Positions 1-6,096 are shown, counted from the stretch's first letter. The stretch is DNA of 11,030 nt from an uncultured Saprospiraceae bacterium (GCA_937967535.1 CALCMV010000142.1:1-11030); one strand, 5' to 3'. Translations and numbers: made by a program. The notes: a model not told the origin generated them from the letters alone.

Positions 1-11
1 CCGGAAACACT

Positions 12-122
12 GTACTGACGACTTTAGCCGTCATATAAATTTTAATTTAATTTTTAACTTATTAAAATTAAATTACTTATAAATATATTTTTATTTCACG
101 CGACGGCTAAAGTCGTCGGTAC
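12..122. repeat. REPIN-like pair of inverted palindromic repeats
   Basis: GACGACTTTAGCCGTC at 17-32 is the exact reverse complement of 102-117, and the match extends to 21 bp with one mismatch (12-32 against 102-122). Each 16-mer is itself a near-palindrome (GAC-G.C around a TTTA loop), so the element is two small hairpins in inverted orientation, as in REP doublets (REPINs). The 69-bp spacer is almost pure A/T and contains a second, inner near-palindrome around 44-75. REPINs are normally mobilised in trans by a RAYT (IS200-like) transposase; none is encoded here. Loop sequence GCTAAAGT recurs in the hairpin at 3873-3900. Confidence 0.7.
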
Positions 123-428
123 GGTATTCGCGGTCAGCCTGTAAAGCAGTCATTACAGTTTTCCGAAATTTACCCCGTTCACAGTATAATACAAAATACT
201 TAATGATTTTCCAAAACTTCAGAAACCAAAATACAGAACAATTCGCTGTGAGAAGCCAAAATAGAGACTATCTGAATTTCCGACAATGAAATGCGCTGAC
301 TTCTTAGTGATAAATATGTATCTTGGCAAAATATATTTTTTTCTTTATTAATTAAAATATAATTTAATATTATTTTTTTTTAATTTAAAAACGAAATCAG
401 CGTGAATTATGTGTTTTTGTATTGATGA
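123..428. other. Non-coding AT-rich spacer
   Basis: I see no credible gene here. The only structure is an imperfect inverted repeat, GCGCTGACTTC at 293-303 against 393-403 (9 of 11 positions complementary), enclosing about 90 bp of A/T-rich sequence. It could be the ends of another degenerate palindromic element, but no flanking duplication is evident. Confidence 0.4.
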
Positions 429-614
429 CAGGACTTTGGATATTGGGGAATTAGGAAATTTGGTATTAGGTAAATTGTTTTTATCAAATAATTATAAAAT
501 TTAATCAATTAAATATTTTTTACCTTATTAAATCTTAAATAACTGATAATTAATTACTTACGATTTAAAACCGAATTTCCCAGTTACCGAATTTCCAAAA
601 TGTCCAAAGTATAG
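429..614. mobile_element. MITE-like element, family A, copy 1 (186 bp)
   Basis: The ends are inverted copies built on ACTTTGGA: GGACTTTGGATATT at 431-444 and, inverted, ATACTTTGGACATT from 612 downward. The flanks TTGATGA (422-428) and TTAATGA (615-621) match at 6 of 7 positions and fit a 7-bp target duplication. Read from 610 inward, the right arm aligns without gaps to the left arm of the 8652-9002 element (8656 onward), with about 56 of 71 positions identical, so the two are members of one family in opposite orientation. There is no coding capacity. The element ends 65 bp (after the duplication) before the oxidoreductase start at 687, so it or its flank must hold part of that gene's upstream region. 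Confidence 0.72.
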
Positions 615-686
615 TTAATGAGAATAAAAAAACGAAAATACATATTATATTTTATTTAGTAACGAAAAAATCACCAAGTCAAAATT

Positions 687-1709
687 ATGAAAGCAGCCGT
701 ATTAGTTCGCACCGGAAATCCTGATAATGCCTACGAAATCCAAGAACGCCCGATGCCCACGCCACAAGCACACGAAGCAGTGATTGAGGTCGAAGCCTTT
801 GGGTTAAATTTTGCGGATGTGATGGCAAGGCGTGGTTTGTATCCTGATGCACCGCCTTTGCCGGCTGTGCTTGGTTATGATGTGGTGGGGCGGATTCATG
901 AAGTGGGCAGCGAGGTGGCGGATTTGAAGGTCGGGCAGCGTGTGATGGCACTCACGCGCTTTGGCGGCTATGCAGAATATGCGGCTACGGATGCGCGAGG
1001 CATCGCACCTATACCCGACGATACGCCTGCGGGTGAGGCAGTTGCGCTAGCTACGCAGTATGGTACGGCGTGGTTTTGTGCGCGGGAAGTCACCAATCTG
1101 CATGAGGGCGAACATGTATTGATACAAGCCGCAGCAGGTGGTGTCGGTACGGCATTGGTACAATTGGCGAAGCATCATGGCTGCGTGGTCTACGGTACGG
1201 CTTCTACGCATAAGCAGGATTATCTGCGTGAAATGGGAGTTGACCATCCGATTGATTATCGCACAACGGATTTTTATGAAGCAGTCAAAAAAATACGCGG
1301 CGATAAGGGCTTGGATGTGGTATTCGACAGCTTGGGCGGGAAATATTTGAAAAAGGGCTACAAGCTACTTGGTTCGGGAGGGAGATTGGTAAATTATGGT
1401 GCGGCAGATATGGCGACAGGCGGCAGAAAAAGTATCTTACGAATGTTGCGCGTAGCAATGGGTTTCGGGATTTATTCGCCTATAAATTTTGTAAACACCT
1501 CGCGTTCTATGCTGGGAGTCAATATGTTACGCATTGCAGATGACCGCCCCGAGGCACTCCAACGCACGCTCAATAGCGTAGTTGATTCTTATGAAAAAGG
1601 CATCCTGAAACCCAAAGTCGGTGCTACATTTCACGTTGACCAACTCGCCGAAGCACATGATTTTTTGGAATCTCGAAAGTCGATTGGGAAAATTGTGGTA
1701 AGGTGGTAG
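687..1709 (+). CDS. Zinc-independent quinone oxidoreductase / VAT-1-like MDR-family protein
   Basis: This 340-residue protein belongs to the medium-chain dehydrogenase/reductase superfamily, which uses NAD(P)H in the cytoplasm, typically to reduce quinones or enones. The N-terminal GroES-like domain (about 1-125) carries the family signature around residues 38-64 (GLNFADVMARRG, then PAVLGYDVVG). The Rossmann domain has the nucleotide loop AAAGGVG at 148-154, and the C-terminal part returns to the GroES fold. The cysteine and histidine ligands of zinc alcohol dehydrogenases are absent, and the region RKSILRMLRV..FGIYSPINFVN (about 247-270) resembles the VAT-1 subgroup. Length is normal. The ATG at 687 has an A-rich leader and no Shine-Dalgarno sequence, as usual in Bacteroidota. 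It seems monocistronic, 251 bp before ppgK. The natural substrate cannot be told from sequence. Confidence 0.9.
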   Translation: MKAAVLVRTGNPDNAYEIQERPMPTPQAHEAVIEVEAFGLNFADVMARRGLYPDAPPLPAVLGYDVVGRIHEVGSEVADLKVGQRVMALTRFGGYAEYAATDARGIAPIPDDTPAGEAVALATQYGTAWFCAREVTNLHEGEHVLIQAAAGGVGTALVQLAKHHGCVVYGTASTHKQDYLREMGVDHPIDYRTTDFYEAVKKIRGDKGLDVVFDSLGGKYLKKGYKLLGSGGRLVNYGAADMATGGRKSILRMLRVAMGFGIYSPINFVNTSRSMLGVNMLRIADDRPEALQRTLNSVVDSYEKGILKPKVGATFHVDQLAEAHDFLESRKSIGKIVVRW

Positions 1710-1786
1710 TGATTAAAATTTATTCGAGTGTATGAAATGTTATGAAAATTTTAATGTGTTTAAACATAATTCAAAATTGAAAACTG

Positions 1787-1810
1787 CCACAAAGACACGA
1801 AGACACAAAG
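1787..1810. repeat. Short 8-bp tandem repeat
   Basis: From 1789 the sequence reads ACAAAGAC, ACGAAGAC, ACAAAG, i.e. 2.75 units of an 8-bp repeat. This kind of CACAAAGACAC spacer sequence is familiar from intergenic regions of Bacteroidota and some other bacteria. No function is assigned. Confidence 0.6.
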
Positions 1811-1820
1811 TATATATAGC

Positions 1821-1932
1821 TATCAGGAAAGTTTAAAATGAATTTGATTTGTACATTTGCATCGTTTTTATGCAAAACAATTTAGTCTTGGTACTTAATT
1901 TTATTTCACATTAAACTTAAACTTTCCCGACA
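1821..1932. repeat. Inverted repeat pair upstream of ppgK (possible small palindromic element)
   Basis: The arms 1821-1836 (TATCAGGAAAGTTTAA) and 1917-1932 are complementary at 14 of 16 positions, with an exact 11-bp core GGAAAGTTTAA. Inside lies a perfect 7-bp hairpin, TTTGCAT (1856-1862) against ATGCAAA (1870-1876). A 13-bp direct repeat, TAAACTTAAACTT, overlaps the right arm at 1912-1924 and recurs at 1944-1956, just before the ppgK start at 1961. Either a decayed MITE-like element or regulatory structure in the ppgK leader; I cannot decide between them. Confidence 0.5.
1852..1859 (+). promoter_or_regulatory. Candidate Bacteroidota -7 box for ppgK
   Basis: TACATTTG fits the Bacteroidota -7 consensus TAnnTTTG. 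No clear TTG/TTTG -33 box lies at the usual 17-23 bp upstream (GTTT at 1831-1834 is the nearest). If used, transcription would start near 1866 and give a leader of about 95 nt that contains the ATGCAAA arm and the direct repeats. Confidence 0.35.
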
Positions 1933-1960
1933 ACTGTACGGGATAAACTTAAACTTAGCA

Positions 1961-2707
1961 ATGGAGCTTTTAGGCATAGATATAGGCGGTTCGGGCATCA
2001 AGGGCGCGATAGTAGATACAGAAGCGGGCGATTTGGTGTCAGAACGCCACCGAATCCCCACACCTCAACCGAGTACGCCGGATGCACTGGCACAGACGGT
2101 CAGTGAGTTGGTAAAACACTTTGAATGGCAAGGGGCGGTCGGTTGTACTTTTCCGGCGGTGATGATTGATGGAGAATGTCGTACTGCCGGCAATATCAGC
2201 CCTTTATGGATTGGTACTCAAGTAGATACCTTGTTTTCGGAAATCTGTGGCGGTTTGCCTTTTTACATCGCTAATGATGCCGACCTCGCGGGTTTTGCAG
2301 AGATGACCCTCGGTGCAGGACGCGGCAAAATGGGCAAGGTGATTATGATTACGATTGGTACGGGCTTGGGTTCGGGCATGTTTCAGGACGGGCAACTCGT
2401 ACCCAATATCGAACTTGGACATATCTTTCACCCAAATGGTGAAGTCATTGAACGCTACGCTGCCGATTCGGTCCGAAAACGTGAGGATTTGTCGCTAAAA
2501 GCTTGGGCAAAACGCTTTGATTTTTTTCTGCATCATCTTGTCCGAATTGCTTCACCCAATTATTTTATTATCGGTGGCGGTGCGAGCAAAAAGTTCGATA
2601 AATTTAAAAACGTACTGACCGTAGATGTGCCGATTGAAGCAGCGCATTTCAGAAATAATGCGGGCATCATGGGCGCAGCTATGTATGCTCAGGAAATGAG
2701 TAGATGA
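1961..2707 (+). CDS. ppgK: Polyphosphate glucokinase (ROK superfamily)
   Basis: The enzyme phosphorylates glucose to glucose-6-phosphate in the cytoplasm, using inorganic polyphosphate (often also ATP). At 248 residues it has the compact length of actinobacterial PPGKs, and it aligns to them along its length: phosphate loop DIGGSGIKG at 7-15, the PPGK-typical TPQPSTP at 34-40, RTAGN at 74-78, catalytic Asp106 in NDAD (105-108), GTGLGSG at 133-139, ELGH at 151-154 and GGG at 205-207. The CxCGxxGC zinc motif of ordinary ROK kinases and repressors is missing, as expected for PPGK, and there is no helix-turn-helix, so this is not a ROK regulator. The stop codon lies inside an 8-bp tandem repeat. 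The next gene is convergent, 46 bp away. Enzyme class is well supported; polyphosphate against ATP preference is inferred from family resemblance. Confidence 0.9.
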   Translation: MELLGIDIGGSGIKGAIVDTEAGDLVSERHRIPTPQPSTPDALAQTVSELVKHFEWQGAVGCTFPAVMIDGECRTAGNISPLWIGTQVDTLFSEICGGLPFYIANDADLAGFAEMTLGAGRGKMGKVIMITIGTGLGSGMFQDGQLVPNIELGHIFHPNGEVIERYAADSVRKREDLSLKAWAKRFDFFLHHLVRIASPNYFIIGGGASKKFDKFKNVLTVDVPIEAAHFRNNAGIMGAAMYAQEMSR

Positions 2708-2735
2708 GTAGATGAGTAGATGAATAAATGAGTAA
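2696..2735. repeat. 8-bp tandem repeat overlapping the ppgK stop codon
   Basis: Five consecutive 8-bp units occur: ATGAGTAG three times exactly (2696-2719), then ATGAATAA and ATGAGTAA. The first unit and a half encode the last ppgK residues Met-Ser-Arg and the TGA stop (2705-2707). Copy-number change by slippage would leave the protein unchanged as long as two units remain. The array fills most of the 46-bp gap to the convergent gene. Confidence 0.8.
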
Positions 2736-2753
2736 ATGTTTAATGTGTCAATA

Positions 2754-3182
2754 TTAATGAGTGAATTTCTTAATGACCAATTTAGCATTTTCAGGATGTT
2801 GAGCATCGTATTTTACAGTAAGTGTATCGCCTATTTCAAGCTTGCGAATATTAGCTTTTTGAGAAGGATTTAACGTGGATTTGTCAATATATTTTCTTGC
2901 ATTAAATATTTGATTATCAGGAAAATAGTCAAATTCTACGAAGTATCCTTTTGTGCTGATTTTCCCACCTTCAAGTGTCTCTTTAATGTATTTATTGGCT
3001 TCGATTTTAGTAACTACTCCAAAGGTGGATTCAGTTAGATTTCGATTCCCCCACTTATCCACCAACAAAGGAAAAATTCTAATTCCACCACAAATCACAA
3101 GCAATAAAAATCCAATTTTTAAAACGGCGACAATATCATTTTTATAAAAATCCAATTGATTGAAAATGGATGAATATTTCAT
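2754..3182 (-). CDS. Small membrane-anchored protein, DUF3592-like
   Basis: This 142-residue protein has one hydrophobic segment at about residues 17-40 (IVAVLKIGFLLLVICGGI..) followed by a soluble domain of about 100 residues. That domain starts with GVVTKIEA and ends with IGDTLTVKYDAQHPENAKLV (117-136). This pattern, a beta-rich domain closing with a V-KYD-x-x-P-E-x-A motif after a single TM helix, resembles the DUF3592 type of envelope protein, whose function is unknown. The soluble part probably faces the periplasm, but topology is inferred only. The gene is AT-rich, reads towards ppgK, and starts 66 bp after the stop codon of the gene upstream (3249-3776), with the structured repeat at 3211-3253 between them. 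Gene reality is fairly secure; family assignment is tentative. Confidence 0.65.
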   Translation of the reverse strand: MKYSSIFNQLDFYKNDIVAVLKIGFLLLVICGGIRIFPLLVDKWGNRNLTESTFGVVTKIEANKYIKETLEGGKISTKGYFVEFDYFPDNQIFNARKYIDKSTLNPSQKANIRKLEIGDTLTVKYDAQHPENAKLVIKKFTH

Positions 3183-3210
3183 GTGGAAGTTATTTTGAAT
3201 TTTTTTTGTA

Positions 3211-3253
3211 CTTCAGTGCTTGGCAGGCTGTGCCGCATGAAGCCTTATTTATT
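3211..3253 (-). repeat. Structured 43-bp repeat, copy 1, after the orphan gene at 3249-3776
   Basis: This is identical to 3929-3971 at 40 of 43 positions without gaps; all three differences fall in 3226-3232. On the minus strand it starts inside the last codons of the upstream gene (AATAAATAAGGCTTCATGCGG, so the TAA stop is part of the repeat) and can form GGC-ACA-GCC and TGC-CAA-GCA mini-hairpins between CTTCA and TGAAG arms. The repeat stops 29 bp before the start of the next gene. Confidence 0.75.
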
Positions 3254-3776
3254 GTAGCCGATTTTTATTTTTTAATATTGCTTTTATTCGATATTTCTGT
3301 TGACCTCTTTGATTCATCGTCTGTGCAAAATTATTTGTGAAAACATTATTTAAACTTTCCCAGCTACTTGAATTCATTGAGCCATTTCCATTTTTGTCGA
3401 GATTATTTATTATTTCAATATTTCCAATTAATTCAAAATTATCTCTAAATTTTAAAAAATCTTTGCGCCAAATTAAAAACCCATATGAACCTAAATGATA
3501 TGGATTTATTTCAGGATGCAAATTCCACATTTGTTTAATTTCTTCTTCTTTAAAAAATGAAGAATATTTATTTACACTATTTCCAATCCCCCAAAAATTA
3601 CTTTCGACTACTTTTTCAATTGTCGGTTTTTCATCTTGGCTTATATCTGTTCCAGCAAAAGTAAAATGATGTGGGCTTCTTTCTTTGTAAGTACTTGTAC
3701 AGAAAATGGTTTTAAATTTTTCGTCTTTTCCTTTAAATGCTAAAATATCTCCTTTTGAAATACTACTGATTTTCAT
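3249..3776 (-). CDS. Orphan protein of unknown function (175 aa)
   Basis: I do not recognise this family with confidence. The protein has no signal peptide or membrane segment and is probably cytoplasmic. It opens with KGDILAFKGKDEKFKTI (8-24), a small beta-strand-like start. It has a conserved-looking centre, HPEINPYHLGSYGFLIWRKD (87-106), rich in aromatic residues. The stretch D127-x-N129-x-N131-G132-S133-M134 resembles the first two thirds of an EF-hand calcium loop, but the acidic residue at position 12 is missing (Ser138; Glu140 is two residues later). The gene is very AT-rich compared with ppgK and murB. It is one of three small same-strand genes with no functional partner nearby, and its stop codon is embedded in a repeat shared with the next orphan. 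An immunity-type or other accessory role is conceivable but only inferred from this context. Confidence 0.72.
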   Translation of the reverse strand: MKISSISKGDILAFKGKDEKFKTIFCTSTYKERSPHHFTFAGTDISQDEKPTIEKVVESNFWGIGNSVNKYSSFFKEEEIKQMWNLHPEINPYHLGSYGFLIWRKDFLKFRDNFELIGNIEIINNLDKNGNGSMNSSSWESLNNVFTNNFAQTMNQRGQQKYRIKAILKNKNRLQ

Positions 3777-3814
3777 GGAATGATTTTTTTCTTTTTAATT
3801 GATGAGAACGGTCT

Positions 3815-3858
3815 GGCTAAATGCTGCGCCCCGCATAGTGCGGATGAACGTTTTAGCC
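3815..3858. repeat. Compound hairpin between the orphan genes
   Basis: GGCTAAA (3815-3821) pairs with TTTAGCC (3852-3858), enclosing a strong GC-rich hairpin CCGCA-TAG-TGCGG (3831-3843). It lies in the 193-bp spacer between the orphan genes, 38 bp from the 3776 start codon, and is markedly GC-richer than the genes around it. Confidence 0.6.
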
Positions 3859-3872
3859 TTTGTTGAACGAAA

Positions 3873-3900
3873 CCTCCGGTAGCTAAAGTGAAACCGGAGG
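3873..3900. repeat. 8-bp stem hairpin (REP-like)
   Basis: CCTCCGGT (3873-3880) pairs exactly with ACCGGAGG (3893-3900) around a 12-nt loop containing GCTAAAGT, the same core as in the REPIN arms at 102-117. On the plus strand it is followed by CGTATTTTAT, so a terminator role is possible, but all neighbouring genes are on the minus strand. A dispersed REP-like unit is more likely. Confidence 0.6.
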
Positions 3901-3928
3901 CGTATTTTATAAAAAACCCTCACATCGG

Positions 3929-3971
3929 CTTCAGTGCTTGGCACGGTGTACCGCATGAAGCCTTATTTATT
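3929..3971 (-). repeat. Structured 43-bp repeat, copy 2, after the orphan gene at 3970-4500
   Basis: On the minus strand the repeat begins at the stop codon of the 3970-4500 gene (TAATAAATAAGG). It folds as GGCTTCA...TGAAGCC (7 bp) enclosing GGTACACC and GTGC-CAA-GCAC, a three-way-junction shape, and the minus-strand sequence continues GATGTGAGGG then six T. So it may also act as the transcription terminator of that gene. Copy 1 at 3211-3253 differs only inside the small inner hairpin. Confidence 0.75.
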
Positions 3972-4500
3972 AGTAGCATTTTTTTTCTCTAACTTTAATT
4001 TCGATTTTACATTCAACTCCTGATGTATTTAAATCTTTTTCAATTTTGAATAAATCTGAATAATTATCAGACCAATCTTTTGATTCTGTTAAAATTATCT
4101 TTTTTTCATTATTAATCATTTCAAGTAGTTGAGTTGTTGAACAATTCAATGCAGCTTTAAGCTTTGAAATAATTCTTTTATTATAAGGAATCTCTAAGTA
4201 CCAGCATTCTTCTAAATTCTGTATTTCTAATTCAAAATGATATATATAGTTCACTCCTGGGGCTGTTATACCCAATTTCTTTTTTTTTCCATCTTTACTA
4301 ATCATTAATCTCCCATAACCCAAAAAATAATCCCAATCTCTTTTTATATTTTCATCACCTTCTACACACCAATCGAACGAATAACAATAATCATATTCTC
4401 TTATTGTATTAAAAAGAACATTCATTTCTTGCTCAAATCTTGTATCTTTATTCAACCAAGATATTGCCTCTTTGTGTAATACTTTTTTTGATAGTATCAT
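3970..4500 (-). CDS. Orphan protein of unknown function (176 aa), possibly YrhB/Imm35-like
   Basis: There is no confident family match. The protein looks soluble, with no signal peptide or membrane segment. Residues 10-100 follow the order helix (KEAISWLNK), aromatic strand (YDYCYSFDWCVE, 37-48), then GYGRLMISKDGKKKKLG (61-77) and YHFELEI (87-93). This order (aromatic strand, G-x-G-x-hydrophobic-I-x-K-D-G, strand ending in E) is reminiscent of the small YrhB/Imm35 immunity-like fold, but I judge this by eye only. The C-terminal third is charged (EKKIILTESKDW onward) and ends in KVREKKCY. Base composition is strongly AT-rich. No toxin gene is present in the window, so any immunity role is speculative. 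The neighbouring gene at 3249-3776 has an almost identical 3' flank. Confidence 0.7.
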   Translation of the reverse strand: MILSKKVLHKEAISWLNKDTRFEQEMNVLFNTIREYDYCYSFDWCVEGDENIKRDWDYFLGYGRLMISKDGKKKKLGITAPGVNYIYHFELEIQNLEECWYLEIPYNKRIISKLKAALNCSTTQLLEMINNEKKIILTESKDWSDNYSDLFKIEKDLNTSGVECKIEIKVREKKCY

Positions 4501-4608
4501 TTTTGTTCTGTAAATAAATTATGTTTTTTTTGCTACTAACTTCAAAACACCCACATTACGTCTATTCCCCATTCAAATACCTAAAATTACTATAAAAAGC
4601 TGAAAATC

Positions 4609-4626
4609 TTGCTTAGTCCCAAGCAA
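4609..4626 (-). terminator. Weak candidate terminator after merR-like gene
   Basis: TTGCTT (4609-4614) pairs with AAGCAA (4621-4626) around a 6-nt loop. On the minus strand it lies 34 bp after the regulator's stop and is followed by GATTTTC, a poor T-tract, so termination is uncertain. Confidence 0.25.
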
Positions 4627-4659
4627 AAAATATCAACTTAAAAGTACTTAGCAAAGGCT

Positions 4660-4992
4660 TTAAATCTTATCCAACTCTCCACGCAATTCCTGTAAAAAAC
4701 CTTTCAATGCTTTGAGTCGCTTGATAGTGCGTTGTTTTTCATTGAGTTTATTTTTATTGGCTTTCATTTCTCGTTTCGCGCCTTCGAGTGTGAAGCCTTT
4801 TTCTTTGACGAGGTGGTAGATAATTTTCAGGTTATCAATATCTTTTCGGGTAAAACGACGGTCGCCACGACTATTTTTATTGGGCTTAATGACAGAAAAT
4901 TCCGTTTCCCAAAACCGTATCAGAGAATTGGAAACGCCCAACATTTCAGCTACTTCGCTGATAGAATAATATCGCTTGATGTCTTTTGTCAT
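4660..4992 (-). CDS. MerR-family transcriptional regulator (110 aa)
   Basis: The protein is a short DNA-binding regulator made only of the MerR head. The winged helix-turn-helix spans about 8-50: YYSISEVAEMLGVSNSLIRFWE (8-29) is the HTH plus first wing, and RGDRRFTRKDIDNL (42-55) is the second wing region with the family's R-R-F/Y-T-x-x-D-I. A leucine/lysine-rich helix (about 77-108) serves as the dimerising coiled coil. There is no ligand-binding domain and there are no metal-binding cysteines, so it is not one of the classical metal or drug sensors; such stand-alone forms are common in Bacteroidota. It is the last gene of the glycosyltransferase-murB run, 93 bp after murB, with a G/T-rich inverted repeat in the gap. 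The target is unknown. Confidence 0.85.
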   Translation of the reverse strand: MTKDIKRYYSISEVAEMLGVSNSLIRFWETEFSVIKPNKNSRGDRRFTRKDIDNLKIIYHLVKEKGFTLEGAKREMKANKNKLNEKQRTIKRLKALKGFLQELRGELDKI

Positions 4993-4999
4993 GTGTTGT

Positions 5000-5087
5000 A
5001 GTGTTGTTGTGTCGTCGTGTCGTAGATTGTTGTGATGTGTAGTTTTTATGCCACTACAACACCACGAAACTACGATACCACAACACT
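5000..5087. repeat. G/T-rich imperfect inverted repeat between murB and the MerR gene
   Basis: AGTGTTGT at 5000-5007 is exactly complementary to ACAACACT at 5080-5087, and the sequence between continues as imperfectly complementary GTCGTCGTGTCGTAG-like and CACGAAACTACGAT-like runs. The right arm includes the first two plus-strand positions of the murB stop triplet (5086-5088). The arms are built from degenerate TGTTGTAGTGTCGTG-type units. It may act as an attenuator or mRNA-stabilising hairpin between the genes, or be a dispersed Bacteroidota repeat. Confidence 0.55.
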
Positions 5088-6096
5088 AAAAAACATTCAC
5101 TTCGGGAGTCAAATCAATACCAAATTTATCGCTGACCGATTGTTGTATTTTTTGTGCCAATTGCCAAATTTCTTCGCCGCTTGCTGTACCGTGATTGACG
5201 ATGACAAGGGCTTGATGTTGGTATGTGCCGGCATCGCCGATTTGCTTGCCTTTCCAGCCGCATTGTTCGATGAGCCAGCCTGCGGGTACTTTGACCATAT
5301 CATCGGGCAAATCGTAACTCACAATATCGGGAAATTTTAATTTTAAGGGGTCAAATTGTGACTTCAGAATAACGGGATTTTTGAAAAAACTCCCTGCATT
5401 GCCCAATTTTGCGGGGTCCGGCAATTTGCTTTGGCGTATTTGAATTACTGCATCGCTAATTGCTTTTATATCAGGCGATTTCACATCATTTTTCTCCAAA
5501 ATCATCTGAATAGCCCCGTAAGACGTATTCAATTTATGATTTTTTTTGCTTAATTGCAAGGTGACAGCCGTAATGAAAAATTGTCCTTTTAATTTCTTCT
5601 TAAAAACACTTTCACGATACCCAAACTCACAGGCAGCATGGTCAAAGGTCTGTCGCGTTTTTTTTCGTAAATGTACCGCTTCCAATTCCACAAAAACATC
5701 TTTTAATTCTACGCCGTATGCGCCGATATTTTGCATGGGTGCTGCGCCGATAGTACCGGGAATGAGGGAAAGATTTTCGATACCGCCATAGCCTTTTTCG
5801 ATTGCCCAAAGGACACATTCATGCCAGTTTTCACCTGCCCCAAAACGCACTTGTACCAGATTTTCATTTTCATGGACAATCTCCTTTGCTTTCAAATTAT
5901 TTCTGAGCGTCAAGCCCTTCACATCTCCGCAAAACAGCACATTGCTTCCACCGCCGAGTATGCGGTCGGGCCTGTGTGTATGGAGCAATTCCATGAGTTC
6001 TGCCACATCATTTATCTCTGCAAATTGCTCGGCATGAGCATTAATACCAAATGTATTATAGGCTTTTAGTGAGACATTTAGTTTAATATTTTTCAT
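5086..6096 (-). CDS. murB: UDP-N-acetylenolpyruvoylglucosamine reductase
   Basis: MurB catalyses the FAD- and NADPH-dependent reduction of UDP-GlcNAc-enolpyruvate to UDP-MurNAc, the second committed step of peptidoglycan precursor synthesis, in the cytoplasm. The 336-residue protein is a type I (E. coli-like) MurB: NTFG at 14-17, FAD-binding GGGSN at 48-52, IPGTIGAAPMQNIGAYG at 112-128, the type I Tyr-Arg pair at 160-161, GNAGSFFKNP at 232-241 with the proton-donor Ser236, and the catalytic Glu332 in TPEV near the C-terminus. All catalytic positions are intact. Its ATG follows the TAA of the glycosyltransferase gene with no base between them (TAAATG), so translation is probably coupled and there is no room for a separate promoter. 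It is expected to be essential. Confidence 0.97.
   Translation of the reverse strand: MKNIKLNVSLKAYNTFGINAHAEQFAEINDVAELMELLHTHRPDRILGGGSNVLFCGDVKGLTLRNNLKAKEIVHENENLVQVRFGAGENWHECVLWAIEKGYGGIENLSLIPGTIGAAPMQNIGAYGVELKDVFVELEAVHLRKKTRQTFDHAACEFGYRESVFKKKLKGQFFITAVTLQLSKKNHKLNTSYGAIQMILEKNDVKSPDIKAISDAVIQIRQSKLPDPAKLGNAGSFFKNPVILKSQFDPLKLKFPDIVSYDLPDDMVKVPAGWLIEQCGWKGKQIGDAGTYQHQALVIVNHGTASGEEIWQLAQKIQQSVSDKFGIDLTPEVNVF

Noticed and set aside
1712..1755. Terminator after the oxidoreductase gene (ATTAAAATT/AATTTTAAT)
   Set aside because: The stem is only A/T with a 26-nt loop and no T-tract; such matches are expected by chance in this composition.
1961..2707. ROK-family transcriptional repressor
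   Set aside because: There is no N-terminal helix-turn-helix and the protein follows polyphosphate glucokinase motifs from the first residues.
2552..2806. Minus-strand frame across the ppgK end and the 8-bp repeat
   Set aside because: Its sequence includes the translated tandem repeat (IHLLIYSS..) and antisense ppgK; not a credible protein.
3211..3971. Integron attC sites after the two orphan genes
   Set aside because: The repeats follow gene ends and are self-complementary, but the GTTRRRY and RYYYAAC core sites are absent and no integrase is in the window.
3249..4500. Toxin-antitoxin pair
   Set aside because: Both proteins are about 175 residues, separated by 193 bp with hairpins, and neither shows a known toxin or antitoxin motif.
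5032..6069. Several plus-strand open frames (5032-5340, 5546-5791, 5731-6069)
   Set aside because: They are antisense shadows of murB, whose own protein is fully conserved.
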